Assembly: GCF_018687815.1 (NCBI RefSeq) | Contig: NZ_CP061306.1 | Span: 372,001-436,000, forward strand | Direction: 5' to 3' | From: Polynucleobacter sp. JS-JIR-II-b4 | GTDB lineage: Bacteria; Pseudomonadota; Gammaproteobacteria; Burkholderiales; Burkholderiaceae | DNA length: 64,000 bases | In this document: one piece after another, positions 17,784-26,533 of the stretch | Position numbering within the stretch: position 1 is the first letter of the stretch | Layout: each line of letters opens with the position of its first letter | Notes under the pieces: model-generated | Database searches by the model: none | Told to the model about the DNA's origin: nothing | What the model saw: only the letters and a program-made list of their open reading frames with translations | Translations under genes and position numbers: made by a program

Positions 17784-17960
17784 ATGACAATGAAAAAAAC
17801 AGATCTCTATAAAAACTTGGCTTTGAAAACTGCGCAGGGAATGAAAAACGCTGCTAAGAATCCTAAGTTGGGTGCAGATGAGAAGGCAAAATCCAAAAAA
17901 GAACTAGCAAGCGCCAATCCCTTGCTAGCTTCTCTGATGGGCAAGACTAAGTCTAAGTAG
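17784..17960 (+). CDS. 58-aa lysine-rich protein, unknown function
   Basis: This small gene has a good AGGAGA ribosome binding site (17770-17775) 8 bp before the ATG. The product has 14 Lys in 58 residues and a mixed helical pattern (YKNLALKTAQGMKNAAKNPK), ending in PLLASLMGKTKSK. No signal peptide, membrane helix or known domain is seen. It could be a nucleic-acid-binding or stress-related small protein. It lies between hdeD and the TonB receptor, on the same strand as both. Confidence 0.7.
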   Translation: MTMKKTDLYKNLALKTAQGMKNAAKNPKLGADEKAKSKKELASANPLLASLMGKTKSK

Positions 17961-17981
17961 TTGCCTGCTTAGTTATCTGAA

Positions 17982-20141
17982 ATGCGTCAAGGGACACTCT
18001 CCAGTTTTTGTCTTTTGACGCTTATTTTGCTCGTTCCGCAGTATGGGGCGATTGCACAAGTTGCGCCACCTCCGGATTACGATCAAAAGCTCAGTGATGT
18101 TGTTGTCAATGCAACGCGTTCAGGTACTCCGCTTGATCAGATGTCCTTAAATACTACCATCCTGACTAAGGAGGTTTTAGAGGCCTCTCCTGACCAAACA
18201 ATTGACCAAGTACTTAAGAATGTCCCTGGAGTTTTTCTAAATGATGTGCCCTACTATCAAAAAGATCCAACAGGGCAGAGTATTAATGTGCGCGGCTTGG
18301 GTTACGGTCGCACTCTTGTCTTAATAGATGGCCTGCCTGCGAATGATGCCTTTTATGGAACGGTTCAATGGAATTTAGTTCCCATGTCCTCAATTGAATC
18401 TGTGGAATTTGTGCGTGGTGGCGTTTCTAGTTTGTGGGGTAACTATGGCATGGGCGGTGTCATTAATATTAATACTAAGACACCCAAAAATAGCTCCCAA
18501 GATGTATCTGCTAGCTACGGATCATTTGCCACCGGCAATGTTGCAGCATCAAAAGATTTAATTGTTTCGGATGCCATGCAGATGCGTTTCTCGGCAGACT
18601 ACTTCTCGAGCGAAGGTTTTCAGAATTACGCCACGATTTCACCGGGATCGCCAGGTAATATTAAAAATGGTATGGGTACAGATGCCGTCAAGAATTCGAA
18701 TATCCGGTTGCAAAATTACTTCAAACCCACTCAAGATACGAATGCCTTTTTGAGATTAGGCTATAGCACGATGGCAGATTTAAGTAATAACTATGCGATT
18801 GCCCCTAATTTGATTCAGATGGCAGATGTAGCGGGAGGCTCTACTACTAATCTGGATGTCAATAAAAAAGTGCAGGTCAATGTTTACTACCAAGCAACTA
18901 ATTTCTATAAGCAAACTGCCAACAATTTAGCGGCGCCATCATATAAACCATACATCAATGCTAATTACACGGATCCTTATTCCACGGTAGGTGCATCAGC
19001 GCAATATACGCATGATCTAAATTTTGCTGGAATAGACCAATACATCGTAGGGCTTGATGCCAGAAATATTTCCGCATCCAATCAGACGAATAATCTTGCT
19101 TCATCGGGTGCTGTGAACTCTGTAAGTTATGCTCAGGGTCAGCAAAACTTTTATGGATTATTGGGCCAGATTAAATCCAGTGCAAGTGCAATTCCTCTTG
19201 AGGCAACTCTAGGTGCGCGCGTGGATGCTTGGAACAGCCAAACCCCAACCTCATACAACACTGGCGCCAATGGCGTAAACCCTTTGTACCAAGCTATACC
19301 TAACCAGAGTAAAACGCAATTGAGTCCATCTTTGGGCTTACTCTACAAGGCAACGTCAAATTGGGATTTGCGCGGCGCTGCTTATCAAGCCTTCCATGCG
19401 CCCAGTATGAATAACACTCTACGCAGTTATGGTAACTCTGTGAGCGGCTATTCGTTAGCAAATCCGAATTTAACGCCTGAAACGATGACGGGTTATGAAG
19501 TTGGAACGGACTATCGATGGAAGAGTGGCTTTGCGCAATTAACTGCTTTTAATAACTACATTCAAAATGCAATTGCCAGTTATAAGATCACCAATGCAAA
19601 TGTAGCTTTTGCAACTGGTCTATGTGCAGCGGTAGGTATTTCGGGTTGTAGTGCGAGTACGGGTGGCTTCACAAACGTCAGCTACTACACAAACCAGCAA
19701 AATTTATTAAGTCGTGGTATTGAGCTGCAGTATCACCACGATGTAAATGCGCAGTGGGCTTTGGATGGTGGTTATAGCTACACCAACACCATCCTGACTT
19801 GGAGTGCTACAACTGACCCTATTAATACCCAGGTTGGCGGTGTTCCAAAAAATATGGCTAATGCTGGCATTACTTATTACCCAGTTCCGCAAGCCAGCCT
19901 CACCACAACAGTTCGATATGTCGGTAATTCTTGGATGTCTACGGGCTCACTGCCGGTACCTGCTTATGCGGTTGTAGGTATGAGAGCCAACTATCAAGTA
20001 ACACAGCAGGCCTCTGTTTATGCTTCAGTGGTTAACTTATTTAATCGGCAGTACGTGACATTTAATATCGCCTCTCAAGCATCAGCCTATCAGGCGGGTA
20101 TGCCGCAAGCAATTACTGTGGGTGCTCGACTTCAGTTTTAA
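17982..20141 (+). CDS. TonB-dependent outer-membrane receptor
   Basis: A 719-aa receptor. A signal peptide ends near GAIAQ. A TonB-box-like stretch (DVVVNATRSG) follows, then the plug domain (residues 45-160, with DQTIDQVLKNVPGVFL, SINVRGLGYGRTLVLIDG and the GGVSSLWGNYGMGGVINI block), then a 22-strand type barrel ending in a terminal Phe (VGARLQF). The ligand is not shown by sequence. It lies directly upstream of a PQQ-type dehydrogenase and a cytochrome c on the same strand. That order makes uptake of a cofactor or metal for this dehydrogenase one possible role, but a siderophore or other ligand is equally possible. Confidence 0.9.
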   Translation: MRQGTLSSFCLLTLILLVPQYGAIAQVAPPPDYDQKLSDVVVNATRSGTPLDQMSLNTTILTKEVLEASPDQTIDQVLKNVPGVFLNDVPYYQKDPTGQSINVRGLGYGRTLVLIDGLPANDAFYGTVQWNLVPMSSIESVEFVRGGVSSLWGNYGMGGVININTKTPKNSSQDVSASYGSFATGNVAASKDLIVSDAMQMRFSADYFSSEGFQNYATISPGSPGNIKNGMGTDAVKNSNIRLQNYFKPTQDTNAFLRLGYSTMADLSNNYAIAPNLIQMADVAGGSTTNLDVNKKVQVNVYYQATNFYKQTANNLAAPSYKPYINANYTDPYSTVGASAQYTHDLNFAGIDQYIVGLDARNISASNQTNNLASSGAVNSVSYAQGQQNFYGLLGQIKSSASAIPLEATLGARVDAWNSQTPTSYNTGANGVNPLYQAIPNQSKTQLSPSLGLLYKATSNWDLRGAAYQAFHAPSMNNTLRSYGNSVSGYSLANPNLTPETMTGYEVGTDYRWKSGFAQLTAFNNYIQNAIASYKITNANVAFATGLCAAVGISGCSASTGGFTNVSYYTNQQNLLSRGIELQYHHDVNAQWALDGGYSYTNTILTWSATTDPINTQVGGVPKNMANAGITYYPVPQASLTTTVRYVGNSWMSTGSLPVPAYAVVGMRANYQVTQQASVYASVVNLFNRQYVTFNIASQASAYQAGMPQAITVGARLQF

Positions 20142-20249
20142 GTTGTTATTTTGTTGCGCTGCAGTAGATTGAATGGGTTAAATTAGATACACAAAAATGC
20201 TATAGCATTGCTTTATCCAAAAAATAAACAAAATCATGGGAGATTCAGA

Positions 20250-21485
20250 ATGAAGTACAGCACAAAGAACAGCGCTCTTCACGCATTAATGCTTGCTGCC
20301 GGTTTGGCAGTTGTTAGCATTGCGGGCGCGCAGGCTCCGGCCGCTCCACCAGCTAGCGGTATTCCGCCAACCTGGGCCCAAGGTAGAACGGCTGATGGTA
20401 TGAATCCTTCATTGGCGCCTAATCCTCCTGGTATCTCTGCGATGCCTGCGGATGAGATCCCTGTTAGCAAGCTCAAAGTTCCTGCGGGCTTTAAGGTAGA
20501 GCTGTGGGCATCGGGCATGCCTAATGGCCGCTCCATGACTGAGTCTCCAAGTGGCACTGTTTATGTGGGCACTCGCTTTACTGGAAATGTCTATGCGGTA
20601 GTGACAAAAGATGGCAAACGCGAAGTGAAGACAATTGCCAAAGGCTTGCATCGTCCTAATGGCGTTGCATTTGTGAATGGCTCGCTTTATGTTGCTGAAC
20701 TCTCACGCATTATTCGCTATGACAATATTGAAAAGAACTTAGATAATCCACCGGCACCAGTGGTGGTATTCGATGCACTCCCTAAAGACGAGCCGCATGG
20801 TTGGAAGTTCATGACATTAAGCCCTGACGGACAGTATTTGTATTTCCAGATCGGTACACCAGCTAATATTGTTGTACCGCCATCTACTCATGCTGCGATA
20901 GTACGCTTGAACTTAAAAACTAATATTTTGGAATACGTGGCTACTGGTGTTCGTAATAGCGTTGGCATGGATTTCCAAAAGGGTACGAAAGAGCTTTGGT
21001 TTACCAATAATGGCCGTGATTGGGTAGATGAGAGCCTACCAAACGACACCTTAAATCGATTGGCTCATAAAGGGATGAACTTCGGCTATCCGTTCTGCCA
21101 TCAAGGCGACTTCTTGGATCCTGAGTTCGGTAAGGGCCGTTCATGCGATGAGTTTGATAAGCCAGAAATGAAACTAGGTGCTCACGTTGCTGCTTTGGGT
21201 ATGCGTTTTTATAACGGCAATATGTTCCCAGCAGAATACAAAGGCAACATCTTTATTGCTGAGCATGGCTCTTGGAATAAAACGAAGAAATCCGGCTATC
21301 AAGTGGTACGCGTAGTTTTGGATGGCAAGAACAAACCAGTCAAGCTAGAGCCATTCATTACCGGTTGGCTTGAGGGTGAAAATTTCTGGGGTCGTCCAGT
21401 AGATGTACAAATGCTTAAAGACGGATCGATGCTGGTATCGGATGATGAGACTGGTGCAATCTTCCGCGTGTCATACGGCAAATGA
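20250..21485 (+). CDS. PQQ-dependent sugar dehydrogenase (sorbosone dehydrogenase-like)
   Basis: A periplasmic six-bladed beta-propeller oxidoreductase of 411 aa. A signal peptide (MKYSTKNSALHALMLAAGL, cleavage near AGA) leads to a Pro- and Ala-rich linker and then propeller blades with the family signatures LHRPNGVAF, NSVGMDFQ, FTNNGRDW and IAEHGSWNKTKKSGY. Members oxidise sugars or aldehydes with PQQ and pass electrons to a cytochrome c. The ATG at 20250 is chosen because GGGAG lies 6-7 bp before it and it begins the signal peptide. Its stop overlaps the cytochrome start in ATGA, so the cytochrome is the natural acceptor. Confidence 0.85.
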   Translation: MKYSTKNSALHALMLAAGLAVVSIAGAQAPAAPPASGIPPTWAQGRTADGMNPSLAPNPPGISAMPADEIPVSKLKVPAGFKVELWASGMPNGRSMTESPSGTVYVGTRFTGNVYAVVTKDGKREVKTIAKGLHRPNGVAFVNGSLYVAELSRIIRYDNIEKNLDNPPAPVVVFDALPKDEPHGWKFMTLSPDGQYLYFQIGTPANIVVPPSTHAAIVRLNLKTNILEYVATGVRNSVGMDFQKGTKELWFTNNGRDWVDESLPNDTLNRLAHKGMNFGYPFCHQGDFLDPEFGKGRSCDEFDKPEMKLGAHVAALGMRFYNGNMFPAEYKGNIFIAEHGSWNKTKKSGYQVVRVVLDGKNKPVKLEPFITGWLEGENFWGRPVDVQMLKDGSMLVSDDETGAIFRVSYGK

Positions 21486-22081
21486 AATTCGTAATTAGCA
21501 CTAAGGCCATCCTCGTGGTGGCCTTTTTTAATCTCTCTTTTCTGTCGTTGAATGCATCTGCTGCGCCACCTGATGCTGCTGCAGGTAAAGTCAAAGCACA
21601 AAGCTGCTTTGCTTGTCATGGTGAAAATGGCATTGGCATCTCTCCAGAGATTCCGAATCTTGCTGCACAACCGCCCCTCTCAATAACGTATCAACTGATT
21701 CAGTTTAGGGGGCAGCAGCGTAATGGTGGGGCAATGGCAGCGCTTGCGGCCGGCTTAAGCGACCAGGACATGCGCGATATTGCTGCTTACTATGCTAGCT
21801 TGCCTGCGCCGCCTGCAAAATCAGGTAACGCCGATCAAATTGCCAAAGGGCAACAAATCTCTAGTACCCAGTATTGCAACTCCTGTCATGGTCCGCAGTT
21901 TCAGGGTCAGAAACACATTGCACGATTGGCTGGGCAATCCAAGGAATACCTCGTTACTCAACTGAAGAATATTCGATCTGGTGTGCGAATTGATATGGAT
22001 GGCACAATGGGAAGTGCGGCACGTGGCCTCAGCGATGATGATATTGATGCCTTGGCTGCATATGCTGCTTCTTTGAAGTAG
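21482..22081 (+). CDS. diheme cytochrome c (c4-like)
   Basis: A 199-aa periplasmic electron carrier with a signal peptide (cleavage near ASA) and two CXXCH heme sites, CFACH in the first half and CNSCH in the second. Each half is a class I cytochrome c fold with a Met-bearing region (GGAMAALAAGLSDQDM and DGTMGSAARGLSDDDI). The ATGA overlap with the dehydrogenase gene shows translational coupling. It probably takes electrons from that enzyme to the terminal oxidase. Confidence 0.9.
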   Translation: MKFVISTKAILVVAFFNLSFLSLNASAAPPDAAAGKVKAQSCFACHGENGIGISPEIPNLAAQPPLSITYQLIQFRGQQRNGGAMAALAAGLSDQDMRDIAAYYASLPAPPAKSGNADQIAKGQQISSTQYCNSCHGPQFQGQKHIARLAGQSKEYLVTQLKNIRSGVRIDMDGTMGSAARGLSDDDIDALAAYAASLK

Positions 22082-22121
22082 TTCTAGCAATCCCTAATCA
22101 ACTCTTTACTCAATATTCTCA

Positions 22122-23210
22122 TTGCAGTCCAAAAACCATTTTCTTCTCGTCGATTTTTTAAAGACCTTCGCAGCCTTAATCATCATCCTGCATCATTTCT
22201 CGAGTTATGGGCAAATTGCAGAAGATGCACGGCTGCTACTCCCGGTGGCAATGACTTGGTTATTTGAGTATGGTCGGTACGCAGTGCAAATCTTTTTAGT
22301 GATGGGCGGCTATTTGGCAGCCCAATCATTGACTCGTTCCACTGACCTGAAGAATGTCCGCAATGTGTTGAAGGTAATCTTTAATCGTTACCTGCGATTG
22401 TTTGCACCCTATGTAGTAGCGCTGATTCTAACGATTTTGTGTGCCTGGATTGCGCGCTTTTGGGTTCAAGATGAATTTGTTGGTGAATCAGAAACACTGG
22501 GGCAGTTCTTAGCCCATTTATTTTTTCTACAAGGGATCTTAGGTTTAGATTCGATTTCTGCTGGCGTTTGGTATGTGGCAATTGATTGGCAGCTTTATGC
22601 CATTCTGGCAATCATGTTGAGCATGTTCTCCAGTTTTCGTTCCCTGATATGGATTCTGTTGGTGCTCTGCGTAGCATCCTTACTATTTTTTAATCGCTCT
22701 GGTGCTTATGAAAACTATTTCATTTACTTTATGGGAGCTTATGGACTTGGGGTACTGGCACAGCTTTGTAAAAACTATCCTGACCCTAAAGTAAATCGAT
22801 TTGCCAAAATGATGTTTGTAGGGATTGGTGTAGTTATCGTTGTTTCAAGCTTTCACCAATTTTGGCTCAGAAATATATTGGCCTACATAGTGGCCATTGC
22901 CCTTATCCTATGGGGGGACTCGGCTTACAAAGATCAGAAGCAAGATCAGAAGCGTCCTCAACATCAGTCTAGAAAACATAAGCTAGTAAATGTCATTCTC
23001 TGGGGAAGCAGAAGATCGTACTGTGCTTTCTTGGTTCATTTCTCGTTTGTATTACTGGCAAATACGCTATATATCGCCTGGGGAATGAGTCGCCCTCATG
23101 ATGGTGTCATGGCGCTTGCTTTGATGTTGGTTGCTGTAGTAGCTAGTTGGTTAGCAGCAACCTATCTTTATCGCTGGGTGGAAGTACCAGCCCGCAAGAT
23201 TAGACTTTAA
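22122..23210 (+). CDS. acyltransferase 3 family membrane protein
   Basis: An integral membrane O-acyltransferase (Acyl_transf_3/OafA type) of 362 aa with about ten helices. The N-terminal block LLVDFLKTFAALIIILHHFSS carries the conserved His of the family, and GGYLAAQSL follows. Such enzymes acetylate or succinylate surface sugars. The start is a TTG at 22122 and no clear ribosome binding site is visible, so the true start remains uncertain. It shares its stop codon region (TTAA) with the convergent darP gene. Confidence 0.8.
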   Translation: MQSKNHFLLVDFLKTFAALIIILHHFSSYGQIAEDARLLLPVAMTWLFEYGRYAVQIFLVMGGYLAAQSLTRSTDLKNVRNVLKVIFNRYLRLFAPYVVALILTILCAWIARFWVQDEFVGESETLGQFLAHLFFLQGILGLDSISAGVWYVAIDWQLYAILAIMLSMFSSFRSLIWILLVLCVASLLFFNRSGAYENYFIYFMGAYGLGVLAQLCKNYPDPKVNRFAKMMFVGIGVVIVVSSFHQFWLRNILAYIVAIALILWGDSAYKDQKQDQKRPQHQSRKHKLVNVILWGSRRSYCAFLVHFSFVLLANTLYIAWGMSRPHDGVMALALMLVAVVASWLAATYLYRWVEVPARKIRL

Positions 23211-23734
23211 AGACCCATATCTTTAAGAACGCGGAAAATTTCGCGGTAGGCCTTAGGTGGCTTGTTTAGTTCTTTCTCACGACGCGCATTGCGAATTAAA
23301 GTGCGCATATTCTGAATATCCATATCGGGATATTGTTCAATCATCTTGGTGAAGGCTTCATCGTTTGCAATGAGTCTATCGCGATAGCTCTCTAAAAAAT
23401 GTAACTTAGCGGTCTCAGCTTTACTAACACCCTGAATCGCATCCAAACGTTTCTGAATCGCATCTAATTCTTCATCATCCAAAAAACGCATGAGTTTGCC
23501 AAGATATTGCTTATGACGACGAATCGCCTCAAAACTCTTAATCTTATTTGTCTCGGCAATAGCGGTTTTAATTGCCTCATCCAAGGGGATGCTCTTTAAG
23601 GCGTCGCTACTCAGGGCAGCCAAAACTTCCGCCAATTTCTGGCGCTCTGTCATTTGGCGCTTTAGCTCAGACTTGCTGGGCCCTTCATCAGCCTCAACTA
23701 GCTTGGGAGTGCGATTTTTCTCATTAATATGCAT
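23207..23734 (-). CDS. darP: ribosome biogenesis factor DarP (YjgA, DUF615)
   Basis: A 175-aa helical basic protein of the DUF615 family that associates with late 50S assembly intermediates. The SKSELKRQMTERQKLAE block near residues 20-36, IPLDEAIKTAIAETNKIK, and the C-terminal RTLIRNARREKELNKPPKAYREIFRVLK are characteristic. Length fits the family (about 170-185 aa). It is monocistronic and overlaps the acyltransferase stop by 4 bp on the opposite strand. Confidence 0.9.
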   Translation of the reverse strand: MHINEKNRTPKLVEADEGPSKSELKRQMTERQKLAEVLAALSSDALKSIPLDEAIKTAIAETNKIKSFEAIRRHKQYLGKLMRFLDDEELDAIQKRLDAIQGVSKAETAKLHFLESYRDRLIANDEAFTKMIEQYPDMDIQNMRTLIRNARREKELNKPPKAYREIFRVLKDMGL

Positions 23735-23832
23735 ACCCTCATTTTAGACTGCTATTTGCAGCGCCTATAGGGATGCCTAATTTGCAAGATTGGTAAATAA
23801 TAGGCGCTCAGGGCGAGGAATCCTGCGAACCA

Positions 23833-25488
23833 TTGAATAACGCCTTATTAGACGCATACAACATGACTCAAGCAAATACTTACGACTACATCATTATTGG
23901 GGCAGGCAGTGCTGGCTGCATGTTGGCTAAGCGTTTAACTGAAAATCCCAACAAGAAGGTCTTGTTGATTGAGGCTGGCAAAAACGATAACTACATCTGG
24001 ATTCATATTCCAGTGGGGTATTTGTATTGCATTGATAACCCAAGGGCAGATTGGCGCTTTAAAACAGCTGCTGAAAAAGGTTTGAATGGTCGCTCGTTGT
24101 TGTATCCCCGCGGGCGCGTTTTAGGTGGATGCTCATCTATTAATGGCATGATTTATATGCGCGGCCAGGCGGGTGATTATGAGTCTTGGGTGCAAGCAAC
24201 TGGCGATGAGTCTTGGTCTTGGGAAAACGCACTGAAGCGCTACAAATCCTTTGAGGATTACCACAGCGCTGCAAATGAGTGGCATGGCAAAAGTGGTGAG
24301 TGGACTGTTTCTAAGCAGCGCTTACGTTGGCCCATCATGGATCGATTTAAGGATGCTGCAGTTCAGGCGGGCATTCCAGCCTCGGAAGACTTCAATCGTG
24401 GCGATAACTTTGGCGTAGGCTACTTTGACGTGAGTCAGCGCGCTGGTTGGCGCTTAAATACTTCCAAGGCTTTTTTAAGAGATGCTGCCAAGCGCAGTAA
24501 TCTCACTGTTATTACTGAAGCCATAGTGACTAAACTCAAAATTGATCCTGTTACTAAAAATTGTCTTGGGGTTGAGTATTTAAAGAATGGGATTGCCACT
24601 GAGGCTCTCTGTGCAATCGAGCAGGGTGGTGAAGTATTGCTCAGTGCTGGTGCAATTGGTAGCGTGCAAATTCTAGAGCGCTCCGGTGTTGGCGCGTCTG
24701 CACATTTAAAGCAATTGGGTATCCCCGTCATTGCTGATCTCCCTGGAGTTGGTGAGAATCTCCAAGACCATCTTCAGTTACGCATGGTTTACAAAGTGAA
24801 TGGGATTAAGACCTTAAATACCAAAGCCAATACGCTATGGGGCAAGATGATGATTGGCTTGGAGTATGTACTCAAGCGCTCCGGACCAATGTCGATGGCA
24901 CCATCCCAGCTCGGTGCATTTGCTTATAGTTCGCCAGAACAAAAGCGCGCCAATGTGGAATATCACGTGCAACCTTTGTCATTGGAAAAGTTTGGTGAAG
25001 ACTTGCATTCGTTTAATGCATTTACTGCGAGTGTCTGTAACTTGCGTCCGACTTCGCGCGGTAGTGTGCACATCAACTCAATTAACCCAGAAGCGCCACC
25101 AGTAATTAGCCCCAATTATTTATCAACAGAGGAAGACCGTAAGGTAGCAGCAGAATCTTTGCGCCTTACTCGCAAGATTGTGGAACAGGCTGCGTTGGGA
25201 CCATACACGCCAGAAGAATATAAGCCTGGTGCGCAATATCAAACTGATGCGCAATTAATCAAAGCGGCTGGTGATATAGGAACCACCATCTTTCATCCAG
25301 TTGGCACTTGCAAAATGGGTCGTGATGACGACTCCATGGCAGTGCTTGACTCAGAATTACGCGTGAGGGGCATTCATCATCTACGCGTAGTGGATGCTTC
25401 AGCCATGCCAACAATTACCTCGGGTAATACCGCCGCACCTACGATGATGATTGCGCAGCGTGTCGCAGAATTACTGACGCGTGCCTAA
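23833..25488 (+). CDS. GMC-family FAD oxidoreductase (choline dehydrogenase-like)
   Basis: A flavoprotein of up to 551 aa that oxidises an alcohol with FAD. The FAD-binding motif YDYIIIGAGSAGCMLAKRL starts near residue 17, the GMC signature PRGRVLGGCSSINGM and the second signature SAGAIGSVQILERSGVG follow, and the catalytic His region FHPVGTCKMG with SAMPTITSGNTAAPT closes the protein. The start is ambiguous: TTG at 23833 has GAGGAA some 12 bp upstream, while ATG at 23863 has no clear site. The next gene, an exporter, overlaps its end by 8 bp. Substrate unknown. Confidence 0.85.
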   Translation: MNNALLDAYNMTQANTYDYIIIGAGSAGCMLAKRLTENPNKKVLLIEAGKNDNYIWIHIPVGYLYCIDNPRADWRFKTAAEKGLNGRSLLYPRGRVLGGCSSINGMIYMRGQAGDYESWVQATGDESWSWENALKRYKSFEDYHSAANEWHGKSGEWTVSKQRLRWPIMDRFKDAAVQAGIPASEDFNRGDNFGVGYFDVSQRAGWRLNTSKAFLRDAAKRSNLTVITEAIVTKLKIDPVTKNCLGVEYLKNGIATEALCAIEQGGEVLLSAGAIGSVQILERSGVGASAHLKQLGIPVIADLPGVGENLQDHLQLRMVYKVNGIKTLNTKANTLWGKMMIGLEYVLKRSGPMSMAPSQLGAFAYSSPEQKRANVEYHVQPLSLEKFGEDLHSFNAFTASVCNLRPTSRGSVHINSINPEAPPVISPNYLSTEEDRKVAAESLRLTRKIVEQAALGPYTPEEYKPGAQYQTDAQLIKAAGDIGTTIFHPVGTCKMGRDDDSMAVLDSELRVRGIHHLRVVDASAMPTITSGNTAAPTMMIAQRVAELLTRA

Positions 25489-26398
25489 GACTTCACAGAA
25501 AAGCTATTCATTACCCGCTAGTCATTTATTGCTAGCGTTGGCTATTGTGGCGGTATGGGGCACGAACTTTGTAGTCATTAAATTGTCACTCGCAGCTTTT
25601 CCACCATTTTTGTTCGCTGCACTGAGGTATACCTTTGCATTTCTTCCGTTGGTCTTCTTTGTGCCAAGACCCAAAACATCTTGGGTCAATCTTTGTATTT
25701 ATGGTTTGGCAGTAGGTGTGGGACAGTTCGGAGTTCTGTACTTTGCGATCGATGGCCGAATCTCCCCGGGCCTAGCTTCTCTGGTGATCCAAACTCAGGT
25801 ATTTTTTACTATCGGCTTTGCAATGTTTTTTGCCAAAGAGCGTTTGCGTACTTACCAAATGCTGGCGGTATTAGTTGCTATGACTGGTTTGGGAATTATT
25901 GCGCTGCACACAGATGCCACAACCACCTTCTTGGGTCTTGCCTTGGTGGTATTCACTGGCTTTTCTTGGGGGGTTGCCAATACGGTTAGTCGAAGGGCAG
26001 GTTCCATCAATATGCTGGCCTACGTGGTTTGGGCGAGCGCTTTTGCGATTCCTCCCTTATTTGCAATTTCCTTCCTTTTTGAGGGCGGGTGGGAGCATAT
26101 GAGCACTTCTTTAACCTCAGCACCAGTAGGGGCATGGGCTGGTGTTCTTTGGCAGTCTTGGGGAAACACCATCTTTGGTTATTCGGCTTGGGCCTGGCTT
26201 CTTTCCAAGCATCCAGCGGCAGTGGTGGCACCTGCGCCTTTGCTGGTGCCTGTTTTTGGCATGGGGGCAGCAGCCTATTTCCTGGGGGAGTCTTTGCCTC
26301 TCTGGAAGATCCTGGCAGCAGGCTTGGTGATCGTTGGGCTAATCATCAACCTTTTTTGGCCAAACATTGAACGCAGCCTGAAACGGCAATTTTTATAA
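25481..26398 (+). CDS. EamA-family (DMT) transporter
   Basis: A 305-aa inner-membrane protein with ten helices built from two EamA repeats (first VWGTNFVVIKLSLAAFPPFLF, second GFSWGVANTVSRRAG). It resembles O-acetylserine/cysteine exporters of the drug/metabolite superfamily. It starts at a GTG inside the end of the GMC oxidoreductase gene (8-bp overlap), so the two are coupled. The exported compound is unknown. Confidence 0.85.
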   Translation: MPKTSQKSYSLPASHLLLALAIVAVWGTNFVVIKLSLAAFPPFLFAALRYTFAFLPLVFFVPRPKTSWVNLCIYGLAVGVGQFGVLYFAIDGRISPGLASLVIQTQVFFTIGFAMFFAKERLRTYQMLAVLVAMTGLGIIALHTDATTTFLGLALVVFTGFSWGVANTVSRRAGSINMLAYVVWASAFAIPPLFAISFLFEGGWEHMSTSLTSAPVGAWAGVLWQSWGNTIFGYSAWAWLLSKHPAAVVAPAPLLVPVFGMGAAAYFLGESLPLWKILAAGLVIVGLIINLFWPNIERSLKRQFL

Positions 26399-26422
26399 GC
26401 CTCTAGAGCTAATGTAAAACCC

Positions 26423-26454
26423 TAATACAAAGCCCTTTTTTTGCCTTTGTATTA
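26423..26454 (+). terminator. stem-loop after the EamA gene
   Basis: TAATACAAAG at 26423-26432 pairs with CTTTGTATTA at 26445-26454, a 10-bp perfect stem with a 12-nt T-rich loop. No T tail follows on the plus strand. It may act as a terminator or mRNA end, or belong to the leader of the transporter operon. Confidence 0.4.
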
Positions 26455-26533
26455 ACAGTAAGATAACTGTTCGTTTCGGTTTTACCTATAAAAAAGTATT
26501 TATTAATTAGCAATTTTTAGTCATGGAGACTTT

